This document shows, in pieces, positions 52,190 to 63,148 of a stretch of 64,000 nt of DNA. The notes below the pieces were generated by a model that did no database searches, had not been told where the DNA came from, and was given only the letters and a program-made list of their open reading frames with translations. The stretch is taken from positions 6,944,001 through 7,008,000 of the forward strand of contig OY755177.1 of the NCBI GenBank assembly GCA_963576735.1, written 5' to 3'. The position numbers and the translations under genes were made by a program. The DNA comes from Bedellia somnulentella (taxonomy: Eukaryota; Arthropoda; Insecta; Lepidoptera; Bedelliidae). Positions within the stretch are counted from its first letter, which is position 1; the number at the start of each line of letters is the position of its first letter.

Positions 52190-52258
52190 CGTGGGTATTC
52201 TGAACACCAGTTGGCAATAATATCACGTCATTTTGAGTAGTTTTAGTACCTCTGCCAT
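52190..52258 (+). mobile_element. SINE-B fragment
   Basis: AGCGTGGGTATTCTGAACACC through AGTACCTCTGCCA. Confidence 0.65.
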
Positions 52259-52291
52259 GATTTCGTTGAGTTGAGTAGAGTATTTTCTACT

Positions 52292-52390
52292 AAGTGGGTA
52301 ATGCTGCCAGCCTCCTTGGTATTCCGAAACCAAGCGGCAGCCATTATGAAAATATTTTTAAAATTACTTAATACATAGATTTTTTTAATA
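52292..52390 (+). pseudogene. Extreme 3' end of another RLE-LINE copy
   Basis: GNAASLLGIPKPSGSHYENIF-type translation, then a stop, equals the C-terminal end of the RLE-LINE protein (GNAASLLGTLPPGGSDFESIF). A fourth copy in the window. Confidence 0.75.
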
Positions 52391-52989
52391 CGTATTTACG
52401 TACGTATTTATAATACGTCTTGAAACGTATTTATTTTTATGAAAAAAAGCCCTGTTTTAAAAAAAAGTTATTATTAATTAATCAAAGTCAAAAAAGTCAT
52501 CACTTTGAATAACTTTTGTCAAGATCTTAACATTTTTTAAATAAAATAAATACAATTTCCAAATGAATCATTTCAAAACTTACATGTTATCGACGAGTAC
52601 AATTTACCCGTGGTTTAAATGAAGTACAATTGCTATTATAAGCCCAAGACAACGTGTCGCTTGCGTTGACTTACCTGACATACATACATTCAAATTCTAT
52701 TTACTTTTGTGTAATCAGCAACAGACTTACCCCCTAGCGTGTGGACATATTATTCGGGCATAAATAGTTGTGAAAATACGAGTCTCTGCAACAGACCACT
52801 TTCTTAATTGTTTTTCCTATTTTATTTCATTTTATGTTTTTTTTATAATACTAGGCATTACACATGTCTAAATAGTATTTATATTTACTTTTCACAGAAA
52901 GTCTGTGAAATGGAATAGAACTTAATCAAAGTGAGTACCATGCTCTCAATAACTTAATATCAGAACTCACTATTATGAGTATCTTACTA
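52391..52989. other. Unassigned AT-rich stretch
   Basis: No motif beyond AT runs and ACGTATTTACGTACG near 52390. Confidence 0.35.
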
Positions 52990-53238
52990 TGCTGTGTAGT
53001 ATCGGTTTAGAATAGCACTACCCTATTTCTTCCAGTGGGTGTACGTAAGGGGCAACTAACGGTATTGGGGCAATAAAGGGATTTTTGGGCGATGTGGTTG
53101 GGAACCCATCACCAACAACCTTTATTTTACAATCTTTTCCCCGCTCAACTTTCTAAAAGTGGCCGAGGAACTCCTATATTAATATATTATTCGAGGAACT
53201 CCTATATTATATATATTAACTCCTATATTTTTTATATA

Positions 53239-54141
53239 CTAAAATTTTTCCGTCCGTGCAAACTCGGTCATAAATCATAAGAGTAAGCGGCAATATCTTT
53301 TCTCTTTGTCGCACTCATGCGCAGGATAGGAGCCTATTGTTTACTCGTAGGGTTGTGCTTAACTATAGTCGATAAGCAATAATAATGATAAGCCGAGTCA
53401 AAGAGACGGATGCCGCGCTAATCATGTACGGTTAATTCTACGAAAATGTCCATTGTTATTTTAATCTATCGCGATATTAATATTTTTGTAGAATTAACGA
53501 TGCATGCGAACTACAAACAAAATACCGCCTCATTTATGGACCATTAAAAATACATTACAACGGATAATAAGACAAGGGCCAGTATTAAATAAAATAAAAA
53601 TATGTTGTTATAATAGACAATTATTGATTTTTATCTATTTTATTTATTTGTTCTTTACACTTAATCTATCATTACAGCTAACGCCAATGCGATAGTTAAG
53701 TTTCTTTACTTTCTTTATATTGTCAATAGTCCGGACACTCACACCACATATTGATGCAGCAAGGTCACGAGGGCGGTTGAAGTTTATACTGTTCAGTTTT
53801 CCGGGATCTTCTCTAATTTCGATTAAAAACTTCAACACATTGTTGATGACAACTCGCGCTTGATTTTGAATATTCGATCCAACAAGCGTAATATGGTTTG
53901 CGTAAAAAGTCTCCATTGTGACACTTTAGAAGTCCAAACGATGACTGATGCAAATAAGGTAGAAACTTATTTATTAACTATAATTACCTGAGCATGTCAT
54001 TAGTAAAAGTAATAGTGCACTGGTCGATGACGCATTTTGTTATCGATAACGGCCTGCGCGTACGCCGTGTACGCCCATCACTAGAGCTCTTATCTGTTCC
54101 GATTATTTATGACCGAGTTCGCACGGACAGAAAAATTTTAG
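53239..54141. mobile_element. Tc1/mariner-type non-autonomous element, 903 bp
   Basis: Inverted ends of about 37 bp (CTAAAATTTTTC.GTCCGTGC.AACTCGGTCATAAAT) flanked by TATA, consistent with a TA target. Inside is a short N-terminal transposase relic. No DDE catalytic part. Confidence 0.75.
53644..53916 (-). pseudogene. Helix-turn-helix N-terminus of an IS630/Tc1/mariner-like transposase
   Basis: METFYANHITLVGS..QNQARVVINNVLKFLIE, then NRPRDLAASICGVSVRTIDNI, the usual N-terminal helix-turn-helix of these transposases ((A)A..GVS..T...I). The frame ends after 90 codons; DDE residues absent. Confidence 0.55.
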
Positions 54142-54448
54142 TATAGTTCCTTAGCTCTAGCTACCCCTTCTAGGGATTTACAGCCGTGAGTATAAGTATG
54201 TATGTATATATTTAATCAACTACTTGTACGTGTTTGTAGTATTATATATTTTTATACTCAAATACTATCTACCACCGAAACAACTTAGAATTACATCCTA
54301 CATATTAAATACTATATATCCCAATTAAATCGTGTATACGCTTTATATTGGTCGAAAATTTTGTATTTTGTTAACTATTATATTGTTGTCAACCATTTTA
54401 TGTAGTTTGAAATGTATATTATATGTGTCACTCCAAATGGGTCCTGAC

Positions 54449-55012
54449 GGCTTAATCCGTTTATCCACCCTAAAACAGCCACCCTAAGGCGGATATTCGG
54501 AAACGCGTGTCCTTCTATCCACCCTAACCGGGGTGGATTTCCGGAATACATATAATTGTTTCTTCCGATTTTCTACCCTGTCTACGTACAGTCATTTACA
54601 GAAAAACGACCCTAAATTTCAATTTGTCACTTTTTTGTTAGGAGTTTCTTTCTTGTTATGGTTTCTTTTGTCATATCGGTTACTTTAAATGGTTTTCACC
54701 GAAATACTACATACCAACCCTATAGGTAACAATAAATATTAATTTAAAACTTCCCACCAATTTATTTTTATTTAAACTATAAGTAAGAAAGTAGGTATGT
54801 TTATCTTAAGTATTTTAATGTTCACGAAGTTTCTTGGATCCATTTTGTGTTGTGTATGTTTCTGTAAATGACTGTACTTGGGGTAAAAAATCAGAAGAAA
54901 CATTTTATTATGAATTCCGATTATCAACCCCATTCAGGGTGGCTAGAAGGACATGCGTTTCCGAATATCCGACTTAGGGAGGCTGTTTTGGAGTGGATAA
55001 ACGGAATAAGCC
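54449..55012. mobile_element. Long-TIR DNA element, 564 bp, 8-bp target duplication
   Basis: Arms of about 155 bp: GGCTTA.TCCGTTTATCCAC, CGGATATTCGGAAACGC, GTCCTTCTA.CCACCCT, GTACAGTCATTTACAGAAA. GTCCTGAC flanks it (54441-54448 and 55013-55020). Only about 255 bp lie between the arms. Long arms and an 8-bp duplication resemble Mutator-like or Phantom MITEs; superfamily undecided. Confidence 0.78.
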
Positions 55013-55020
55013 GTCCTGAC

Positions 55021-55205
55021 TGAAAATCAGTGTTGTGTGTAAAACACAACAATAAGCTGAGGCAGGACCTATTCATATTTGTATAATTTATTTTATTTTA
55101 TTTTGTATCACTTTTTATTTCTCTTTTATAATTTTAATGTTTAAGTAAACTGTATAGTAGTTAGAAGTTCAAATGTGAATAAATGTCTTTTCTCTCTTTA
55201 TTTGT
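55021..55205 (+). repeat. LINE 3'-end-like repeat, third copy
   Basis: TGAAAATCAGTGTTGTG ... GTGAATAAATGTCTTTTCTCTC. Same family as 9195-9575; the long-TIR element interrupts its left side. Confidence 0.5.
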
Positions 55206-55293
55206 TAATTAAACCTGTATGAATGAGTGAAAAAATAATGCAGTTTAAACAAATAAAAAAAGCAACTGCGCTACTACAATAGTCTCTTCTGAA

Positions 55294-55530
55294 TTATGAA
55301 CTATCTTTTGAAAATACTTTTACTAATGACGGAGGTGAAAAAGTTTTAGCATAAAGAGATAAACTAAGGGCTATAAATCCAAATATGCTAAGCCAGGCTG
55401 ACATAACTATAAAAACAAACATTAAACAATCTGATTTGTTACTTACAAGAGTAAAAGCTGGTGGCCCATGGTGAAAGCTTTCTAACCACACAGCATAATA
55501 GGGCTATTATATCTACAAGTGAGGAAATAT
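55294..55530 (-). CDS. Possible exon of a membrane protein, unrecognised
   Basis: On the minus strand an AG (..ATAATAG) precedes PYYAVWLESFHHGPPAFTL, then CLMFVFIVMSAWLSIFGFIA, a plausible membrane helix, and a stop at 55294. A consensus-like donor GTAAGTAA follows FTL, so the true exon may end there. It could be the last exon of a host gene on the same strand as the GPCR exon 1.1 kb to the right, but it does not look like a GPCR part I know. Chance cannot be excluded. Confidence 0.25.
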
Positions 55531-55582
55531 GAGGTAATATATCCAGTTCTGTCTTTTAAGCCAATATTAATAGACAAATATA

Positions 55583-55766
55583 TTGCTCTGTAGTGACAGT
55601 TTAGAATAGCACTACCCCATTTCTAACTTTGGGTGATCGTAAGAGGCGATTTAGGTATTGTGGCCTTTTAAGTGATTTCGAAAAGTTTCTAAGGAATTAT
55701 CTACTCCTATTTCGAAGCTCTGACTACGCCTTTCAGGGATTTATAGCCGTAAATATATGTATATAT
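55583..55766 (+). mobile_element. SIDE-A, divergent, internal deletion
   Basis: GTAGTGACAGTTTAGAATAGC to GGGATTTATAGCCGTAAATAT; the middle part is missing. Confidence 0.75.
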
Positions 55767-55892
55767 CTGATAAATAAACAATTTTAAAATCTATGGATGA
55801 GCTGAGCAGTGGTTCTCTAAGTCGGGCCTATAACATTTGATATTTTTTAGAGTATGTGTGTCCATATAAAAGGATATCAACATAGTGGAAAA

Positions 55893-56086
55893 ATGACGTA
55901 AGGAAACCCACATGCCTAAATCTTGTTGTAACCCAAGTTGTACAAAACGGTGATAGGCCTGCTTTCTATCTCGTGAATGCTCTGCCCGAGCAAAACGTGG
56001 TCGCGTGCTCTCAAGACCAGGTGACCAAAATGCCACGTGATGTACTGAAGTGTTAGTACGTCAGCCATATTTTCAAGGATTGACTA
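55893..56086 (+). mobile_element. SINE-B, 5'-truncated, divergent
   Basis: GTAAGGAAACCCACATGCC, GTACAAAACGGTGATAGGCC, ACCAGGTGACCAAAATGCCACG keep family order; the tail is lost. Confidence 0.7.
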
Positions 56087-56568
56087 CATTATATTTCCGA
56101 TCATATCACTCTTACAATAAGATTTTCTGATCATATTACTTTTATAATAAGCTTTACATATTACTGTGACAAAATCTCAACATTGTTTAGTGATGTTTTG
56201 TGACAATAATAGTCTTTTTTTATATACCGGTAAGTTTTATGTATATCAAATCGATGTTCTGTTTATATAAATTTACTTACCTATTATTTCTGTTTTTTTA
56301 ACTTTACGTGACAAAATAAAAATACTCAACAAAAATAATTTTATTTATGAATGTCATAATACACCGCTCAAATCATGATTAAAGCATTTTGTGGGTTTCA
56401 CCTTTGATTTGTTTTCACAAAGTTTTTGTAAGAAATTGGAGATTACAACATAATTATTGTTGCCAACTGGTTGATGCAATCACAATCTATTCTCAATAAA
56501 TGATAAGTGATAAGCTATACTTAGTCTAATTAGAATGTGCTGTTATTAGACATCAGTACAGATGAAAA
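56087..56568. other. Unassigned, possibly host intron
   Basis: AT-rich; if the GPCR exon to the right is real, this would be intron on the minus strand. Confidence 0.3.
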
Positions 56569-56610
56569 TTATGCTTGGCTGTTAATAGTGAACATATAAA
56601 AAGAAAATAC

Positions 56611-56749
56611 CTTTCTTTTAGACCGTATGGAGTCAATTTGCCTCTGAGTTAGTTCTCCTATTGTTTGTCCCCACAGAACTTTGCCCATAGCGGAGTAAAA
56701 AGCGTCATTCCTAGCATAGGCGCTACATAAGTCAATACGACAAACAGCA
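56611..56749 (-). CDS. Exon of a tachykinin-receptor-like GPCR, one frameshift
   Basis: Minus strand: after an AG acceptor, LFVVLTYVAPMLGMT (membrane helix 5) then, one frame away, FYSAMGKVLWG and TIGELTQRQIDSIRSKRK (third intracellular loop), ending at a GTATTT donor. The combination TYVAPMLGM and IGE.TQRQ..S.RSKRK is typical of insect tachykinin/natalisin-type receptors, which respond to neuropeptides at the plasma membrane. The shift lies in a run of five T; six T would keep the frame. Upstream, RRNDNLYYSLLF might be further extracellular-loop sequence. Other receptor exons are not in the window, which implies long TE-filled introns. Confidence 0.6.
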
Positions 56750-56927
56750 CTTGGTACCCGGAACAAAAGAGAGTAATACAAGTTATCATTTCTACGGTAC
56801 AAAACCGAGCCGAGTGGAAAACACACACATTTAGACAATGCAATCTCAAATTAGTAGTGTACTAAAAAGTTCTTTTTTTTTTAATCAGTTATGCCAGTGC
56901 ATTAAAAAAAACAAACCCATACATAGG

Positions 56928-56962
56928 ATATGGTATGGTATGGTATGGTAGGGTATGGTAGG
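56928..56962. repeat. (GGTAT)n minisatellite with adjacent small hairpin
   Basis: Six or so GGTAT units, then AGGCACC..GGGTGCCT (56960-56981), a perfect 8-bp stem around TCC/ATA. Confidence 0.8.
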
Positions 56963-56999
56963 CACCTCCATAGGGTGCCTTTAAAAATCCTTAACATAC

Positions 57000-57247
57000 T
57001 TACATACATATACTCACAGCTATAAATCCATAGAAGGGGTAGCCAGGCCTTCCGAATATCGAATTCTTAGCCACTTTTGAAATTTGAGTGGGGAAAAGAT
57101 TGTAAAATTAATTTTTTTTGGTGATGGGTCTCCAACTACAGCGCCCAAAAATCACTTAAAATAACACCTTAAGTCCTAATAATAACACAATACCTTAAGT
57201 CGCCTCTTACAAACACCCACAGTTAGAAATTGGGAGAAAAAAATATG
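57000..57247 (-). mobile_element. SIDE-A subfamily copy 1
   Basis: A SIDE-A with an extra AATAACACCTTAAGTCCTAA block in the 5' half, shared only with the copy at 57572. The 5' end is missing. Confidence 0.78.
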
Positions 57248-57571
57248 TTATAAATCATCCTTCTTTTTTGTAACTTTATTTAGAACATTATTTGGAATTC
57301 ACGCCCCAGCCAGCCCCAGTGGTAAAATTTATGTCCCCTTCAACTTTTAAAACAACTTCTCTCTAAACATTATAAATGTTGCTGTTCTCAATAAACGCTA
57401 ACAACTAAAAAAAAATTCATCGTAATTTATATAAAATATTGTTTCTTGCAGTCTGCTTCTCTAAGAAACCAACACCCAAATTTCAGTATCTTACGACTAG
57501 TAGTTTAGACTGTGTAAACAATTACTGTAAGTTGCTAATTCCGTATTTAAAATACGGTTTCTTTTTATCTT
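57248..57571. other. Unassigned spacer between the two sister SIDE-A copies
   Basis: No motif. Confidence 0.35.
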
Positions 57572-57812
57572 ACATACATATACTCACAGTTATAAATCCA
57601 TAGAAGGGTTAGCCAGAATTTCGGAATAAGAAATTCCTCAGCCACTTTTGGAAGTTCAGTGGGGAAAAGATTTTAATATAAAGGTTGTTGGCGCTGGGTG
57701 TCCATTCGCATCGTCCAAAAGTCACTTAAAATAACACCTTAAGTCCTTATAATAACACAATACCTTAAGTCGCCTTTTACAAACACCCACGAATAGAAAT
57801 GGGGAGAAAAAA
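57572..57812 (-). mobile_element. SIDE-A subfamily copy 2
   Basis: Same extra block and the same abrupt 5' end (GGGAGAAAAAAA) as the copy at 57000. Confidence 0.78.
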
Positions 57813-58705
57813 ACATTGTATAAATCACGTAACATCGAGAATATATTCTCTCCTTCTTATTATGAAATCGAAATATCAATTTAAATCAAAGAACTCCTTT
57901 ATTGAACCTGAAATGGTGCTTAAAGAACAAAGCAGGTCTTGGATAATTTGTTCAAGAGGATTTCAACGCTGTTGACTAAAAAAGGTAATTGAAAAAATAA
58001 GTAGATATTCTTTAAAATCGGTCACAGAAATTGTAATCATTGTTATCAATTTGTGGGCTGAAGAAATAATTATAGAATAAAAACAAAAAGTGAAGTACAT
58101 TTATTATTTAACGGATACAAGAGAATCGGATTAGGAACATCTGTTAGAAATATGTTGAGTTATCAACTTTGCCTCAACTCCCAACATTTGGAAATACAAG
58201 TATTAATTTGATAGTTCTGGATCGGAACTTCAATATTTGTGTTTCTTTCTTTTGATATATTTATAAAGGTTTTAGATGGCAAGGAAAACCTTCCTGATGA
58301 CTTAAATTTTTGATTGCTCCTTACTTGTTGAATTTGATTACAGAGGCTTTATGAATTAAATAATTTCTTATTAAATCAAATTTACTGCACGTTTAAGTTT
58401 TAATATCTTAAACATAAGGAGTGAAGTTTGCGTCATGTGACAACCTTGGATCACCTTTTACAAAATTCTACTAACCCCTGTACTGTCGCAGATTTCGTAA
58501 AAGGCGATTCACTTTCACGAAATCTGCGTCCAGTCATGGGTAAGTGCTATTTTAAGCTGACACTACACAGCTTAGGTGTAAGTTTTATCTAAGATTTAAT
58601 ACCCAGGTTTTTCCCTGTATGCCACTAAATCTATGCAAATAATTCAGGAGCTGTAGCTAATTCTGAGAATGGCAACTTTACAAAGAATCCTAAGCACATT
58701 GTATC
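57813..58705. other. Unassigned, with a SIDE-A 5' scrap (58500-58571, minus)
   Basis: CATGGGTAAGTGCTATTTTAAGC, ..CACTACACAGC is a SIDE-A 5' end. Just left is a hairpin GCAGATTTCGT ... ACGAAATCTGC. Confidence 0.45.
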
Positions 58706-58959
58706 TGCTGTGTAGAGTCGGCTTAGAATAACACTACCCCATTTCTGCCGGTGGGTGTACGTAAGAGACGACTAACGGTATTGGGGGTTTTAAGGGATTT
58801 TTGGGCGATGCAGTTGGAGACCCATCACCAACAACCTTTATTTTGCCATCTTTTCCCCACTCAATTTTCCATAAGTGGCTGAGGAACTTCTAGTTCCTTA
58901 GCTCTGGCTACCCCTTCATGGGATTTATAGCCGTGAGTATATGTATGTATGTATGTATG
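58706..58959 (+). mobile_element. SIDE-A, full length
   Basis: Complete and close to the family consensus, from TGCTGTGTAGAGTCGGC to (TATG)n. Confidence 0.88.
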
Positions 58960-59346
58960 CCACTTAGGGTATTTAATGTGCTAAAATTTTATAACAACAG
59001 GCAGATATTAAATATATATGAGCGGGGCTCGTTCAAAAAATAAATGAAATAGACTTTAAAATACTCACAATACTATTAAACAACAATTCATTGCTTTTAT
59101 TTTGAGGATGATTTGATGAATAAAGACTACAGTCCGCAATTTGTGCTGCATATTTTTATTTATATTATTATATATTTAACACAAAGGTTTTAATTAAAAT
59201 AATCCAATTTTTCATTCAGTTTAAATAAAATATGCCAGGATTTGTATATTTCCCATGATTGCAATGAAACCCTTTTCAATTTGAGCATTGTATTTTATTT
59301 GAAATCTCTGGCACAAAAAAGGCCTGTACATTTATTAAGACGGAAC
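58960..59346. other. Unassigned flank of the Gypsy LTR
   Basis: AT-rich, nothing recognisable. Confidence 0.35.
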
Positions 59347-59420
59347 TGTTATACTCCTGAGTAGTATAGAGATCTGCCTTATAAGCAACCCTATTCTACT
59401 TACACGACTATTTCATTAGT

Positions 59421-59457
59421 ATATATATAGGACGCCAACTTGACGGCGCAGCTCAGT
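59421..59457 (+). promoter_or_regulatory. Core promoter in the Gypsy LTR: TATA box and initiator
   Basis: TATATATAG at 59422-59430 and TCAGT at 59453-59457, about 30 bp apart, the normal spacing for an arthropod TATA-Inr promoter. Confidence 0.6.
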
Positions 59458-59521
59458 TCTATTTCAAGTCTCAATCGTCATTCATCCTATTTCCAATTCG
59501 TGTCCATCTTCTAATTCTTTA

Positions 59522-59728
59522 CATACATACATACATATACTCACGCCATTAGTTCCCATTGGGGTAGGCAGAGACTATTGATCGCCACTTCGCACGATCC
59601 TGACAAACCTCTCTAGCTTCGTTTACATTCATCAATCTTTTCATACATGCTCTTTTATTCTTCATACTTCGGACGCCAGCCTTTTTGAGCACACTCTCAA
59701 TTTGGTCCAAGTGTGTTCTCCGTGGTCG
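59522..59728 (-). mobile_element. RTE LINE 3' end, 5'-truncated, in the LTR
   Basis: Matches the 3' end of the LINE at 20883 (tail, CTCACGCCATTAGTTCC.., to GTGTTCTCCGTGGTCG). TTCTTTA flanks it (59515-59521 and 59729-59735). Confidence 0.9.
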
Positions 59729-59833
59729 TTCTTTAATATTTTATAATTTAGTTTTACTATTTCATTATATTCTAAGTGTTTTGCAATTATAGTTTTTTTT
59801 AAAAAACCAATTCCTATTTCTCGTATAACATTT

Positions 59834-59851
59834 TGGTGGCAGCGGTGGGAT
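59834..59851 (+). other. Primer-binding site
   Basis: TGGTGGCAGCGGTGGGAT follows the LTR end after three bases; a common insect Gypsy primer site. Confidence 0.7.
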
Positions 59852-60298
59852 ACGAAAATCCCATACCCAAATACGTTTCCGAAATTCGAACATTTCAGTT
59901 AAAGAAAACGAAATCAAAGTGAAACTATTCAAATACTTTTCCAAAAGTGTATTAATAACAAGTGTTACGAAAGTGCAAGTGCAAATATCACAATAACGTC
60001 GTGCATATTCCAGTGTTGCTGCGAGCCTTTTCCTGAGAGAGGCTTGAAGATTTGGCTTGTGATACCACGGTCAAACAATGAACGTGTGGTTCTGCCTGCT
60101 CCATTCTTCGTTGCTGATCCTGCGAGTCATTACATTTTTCACTAAATCAATCTCAGAGTATCTCTAATAGGAAACAAATTGTTGTTTAATAATATTAAGT
60201 GTGGAGACGACTTCTTATAGTTTGTGTAAATTTTCTATATGTATGTATTATAATTATTAGTTTTTGAATATAGGTATGTTAAGTTATATAGTATCGAA

Positions 60299-61283
60299 AT
60301 GTCTGATACTGAAAATAAATCAGTGGTGCTAGGTACGACAAACAAGTGATCTGCAGCTAAATCACCTGTTTGTAAAGAAGACATAAAAATAGTGGTCAAA
60401 GAACCAGAAATGAGGGAATCACAGATTGATCTCAACGTATTATAAAAATTTATTTAAAACTTCGACCTTTATTGCAAATTGCCAGAATGCTCATGAATTG
60501 GCAAGTAGATCCCAATAAACAATTTTATTTAAATATATCCTCAGTCAATTAAAAGGTGCAGCTGAATCAACATGTAGTATCAAAGTATTTGAGGACATCG
60601 CTCAATTTCTTGATCTTCTCAAAAATCAGTATGGGGAAAGAAAGCATTATGCGCACCTCTTATCGGAATTGCAGGACTCCAAACAAGGAGTTTCAGAAAT
60701 AGTCTCCATGTTTGCCTTAAGAATCGAAAAATGCTTAGGTAAATTAATAACAGAAATAAATATATCCATTCCATCCAAAAAGAAGATGAAAGTGGCTGGA
60801 CGTGTAGCAGCCATGGAGGATTTAGCCCTCCACACCTTTACCACGGGTTTTCATCCACGTCTATCCCAAGTAATTAGGTGCTGTGATCCCGAATCACTCA
60901 ATGCAGCGATTGATTTCGCTATCGCTGAGGAGAAAATCATTGCATGCTCATATAAAAAACCTAATTATCAAAATGTCCATGATAAACCTAGATTTACACA
61001 GCAACGTCGCGAGTTTCAACCTCGCCAAATATCCAATTCTCCTCAATCTGAAAATTCGAGATATCCTAACAATAGGCCTACAACCCCATTTTGTGGGTAT
61101 CGTAAAAATATAGGACATACCATTGAAAGGTGTCAAAAAAGAAATTATTATAACAACATGAGAAACCAAAATGCCTCATCTTCATATCAAGGTAACCGAA
61201 ATAATACGGTTTCCCAAACTCCTAGGCGGATAAATTACAGCCAGGAAGTTAAAGAAAATCCGGAGGACAATTTAAACGAATAG
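60299..61283 (+). pseudogene. Gypsy Gag
   Basis: MSDTENKSVVLG starts at 60299 and stops after 16 codons; further stops follow until the open frame 60669-61283. That frame has the end of capsid (MFALRIEKCLGKL, AMEDLALHTFTTGF) and a basic, Asn-rich tail with one zinc knuckle, CGYRKNIGHTIERC, where the second Cys is Arg. The knuckle would bind RNA; with Arg it probably cannot hold zinc. Confidence 0.72.
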
Positions 61284-61356
61284 GATTTCCCGGCAGATAT
61301 CGCCCGGCAAATACATTAACGCATTACTCACAAGACGATATCAAATATATTTTAAA

Positions 61357-61540
61357 TAGGGACAAACAGGGTAACCAGTCCCAAATTCACCCTTATAATA
61401 CTAATTCCTCTGATAAACAGAGATATATACTAAATAGGGACAAACAGGGTAACCAGCCCCAAATTCACCCTTATAATACTAATTTCTCTGATAAACAGAG
61501 ACATATTCCAAATAGGGATAACCAGAGTAACCAGCCCCAG
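61357..61540 (+). repeat. Tandem repeat of about 80 bp, two and a half units
   Basis: AATAGGGACAAACAGGGTAACC.. (two units), then AATAGGGATAACCAGAGTAACC. Between Gag and protease. Confidence 0.82.
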
Positions 61541-61582
61541 TCCAGTCTTCAATATAATCTATTCCAATCTCAACAAAATACT

Positions 61583-61795
61583 ATGAGCATATGCGAAATG
61601 CATTGTAATTATAAAAAAAAATACTTACATTATATCAATATTTTAACTAACACAACGGAACCACCTTTGTCCTTTTTGATAGACACAGGTTCTTCCATAA
61701 GTCTAATTAAATTAAAATCCATGTCAAATTTCCCAAATAGTAATTCTTATAAGAAAATTAAAATCGAAGGAATTAACGGCGGTAGTAAACCATAG
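61583..61795 (+). pseudogene. Gypsy aspartic protease
   Basis: LSFLIDTGSSISLIKLKS is the active-site loop (DTGS). The frame stops at 61793-61795 and resumes in a new open frame at 61838. Confidence 0.75.
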
Positions 61796-61837
61796 TTAAC
61801 CTTAGGTACCTGCAAAATAAAATTTATTCTAAATAAA

Positions 61838-63148
61838 ATGTCATTTTCATATGAACTGCATGTTGTTGACGAAATAAATATAGATTTGAAATGCCAGATA
61901 GATTATAATAATAAGAAAATGACCTTAAATAATGATGAATTCATCAATTTAACTTTTGCTGAACCAACCTATTTAATTCCACCTCGTTCGGAAGTAGTTA
62001 TCGAATGCACCATAAAGGATTTTGAAAACGACGAAGGTCTTCTTTTGGATCAACATTTGTCCAATTCACTTTCAATAGCCAATTGTTTAGTCAACGTAAA
62101 GGAAAATAGTCGAATCAATGTCTCTGTAGTAAATATTTCCGAGAAACCTGAAATTATATGCTCCAATCTTAATTTAACTTTAGAACCGATTGACCCTTTA
62201 TCCGTAAATTATTATGAATCACCTAATGCGTCTACAAGAACAAAGGAAGTATTAAAAGCTTTAAGATTAGATCATCTTAATTCAGAAGAACGTAATGCAT
62301 TGCTAGAAACATGTAAAATTTATTCCGATATCTTCTATCTCCCTAATGACAAATTATCATTCACGAAAACATTAGAACATAATATCAAAACTACAACAGA
62401 AATACCGATTCACTCTAAAACCTACAGATTCCCCGAAATTTATAAGAAGGAAGTAGATAATCAAATTGACAAAATGCTTAAAGAAAATATTATAGAACCT
62501 TCTATTTCCCCATGGTCCTCTCCAATTTGGGTAGTCCCCAAAAAGGCAGACGCATCTGGGCAACGTAAATGGCGCGTCGTCATAGACTATCGTAAATTAA
62601 ACAATGGGACTATCGGAGAAACATATCCTATTCCACAAATTACCGAGATTCTCCATTACTGACTCGACCGACTGGGTAAAAGTCAATATTTCACAACGTT
62701 AGATTTAGTATCCGGATTTCATCAGGTTTTTATTTCAGAAGAGGACGCCCCTTAAACTGCATTTTCAGTCCCTCAAGGACACTTTCAATTCACCAGGATG
62801 CCTTTCGGGCTTTAAAATGCCCCTTCTACCTTTCAGAAACTCATGAATATATGCTTATCAGGACTTCAAAAATCTCTTTGTTATGTTTATCTTGACGATA
62901 TTGTTATTTATTCTCCTGATCTTCCATCTAATTTAAAAAATCTATCTTCTGTCTTCGAGAGACTTAGATCTTATAATCTCAAACTTCAGCCAGATAAGTG
63001 TGAGTTCCTATGTAAGGAAGTAGCTTATCTTGGTCATCTAATAAATAGTGACGCTGTTAAACCTAATCCTGAGAAATTTAAAGCAGTTTCTAATTACGGA
63101 TACTTGAAGATTATCATGAAATTCAAACCACAGAACTTATTGACCTAG
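61838..63148 (+). pseudogene. Gypsy reverse transcriptase with in-frame stops
   Basis: A connecting region (IPPRSEVVIECTI) leads to RT: IIEPSISPWSSPIWVVPKK, WRVVIDYRKLN, then TGA at 62660, TLDLVSGFHQV (motif A), TAA at 62753, VPQGHFQFTRMPFG, TAA at 62813, CYVYLDDIVIYS (YLDD), KLQPDKCEFL, VAYLGHLI. All blocks are in one frame, so damage is mainly point mutations. After the thumb, at about 63100, the sequence jumps to integrase-side sequence; RNase H is absent. Confidence 0.85.

Larger units (their letters stand above)
52990..54208 (+). mobile_element. SIDE-A, full length, split by a mariner-like element
   Basis: 5' part 52990-53238, 3' part 54142-54208. Near the break GAGGAACTCCTATATT is locally repeated two to three times. 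Confidence 0.82.
59347..59830 (+). repeat. Gypsy 5' LTR with an RTE LINE insertion
   Basis: Begins TGTTATA and ends TATAACA, a perfect 7-bp inverted pair. Without the 214-bp insertion and duplication it would be about 270 bp. Confidence 0.78.

Noticed and set aside
55294..55530. Hydrophobic frame as the next exon of the GPCR at 56611
   Set aside because: It lacks helix 6 and helix 7 signatures (CWxP, NPxxY-type), so I kept it only as an unrecognised possible exon.
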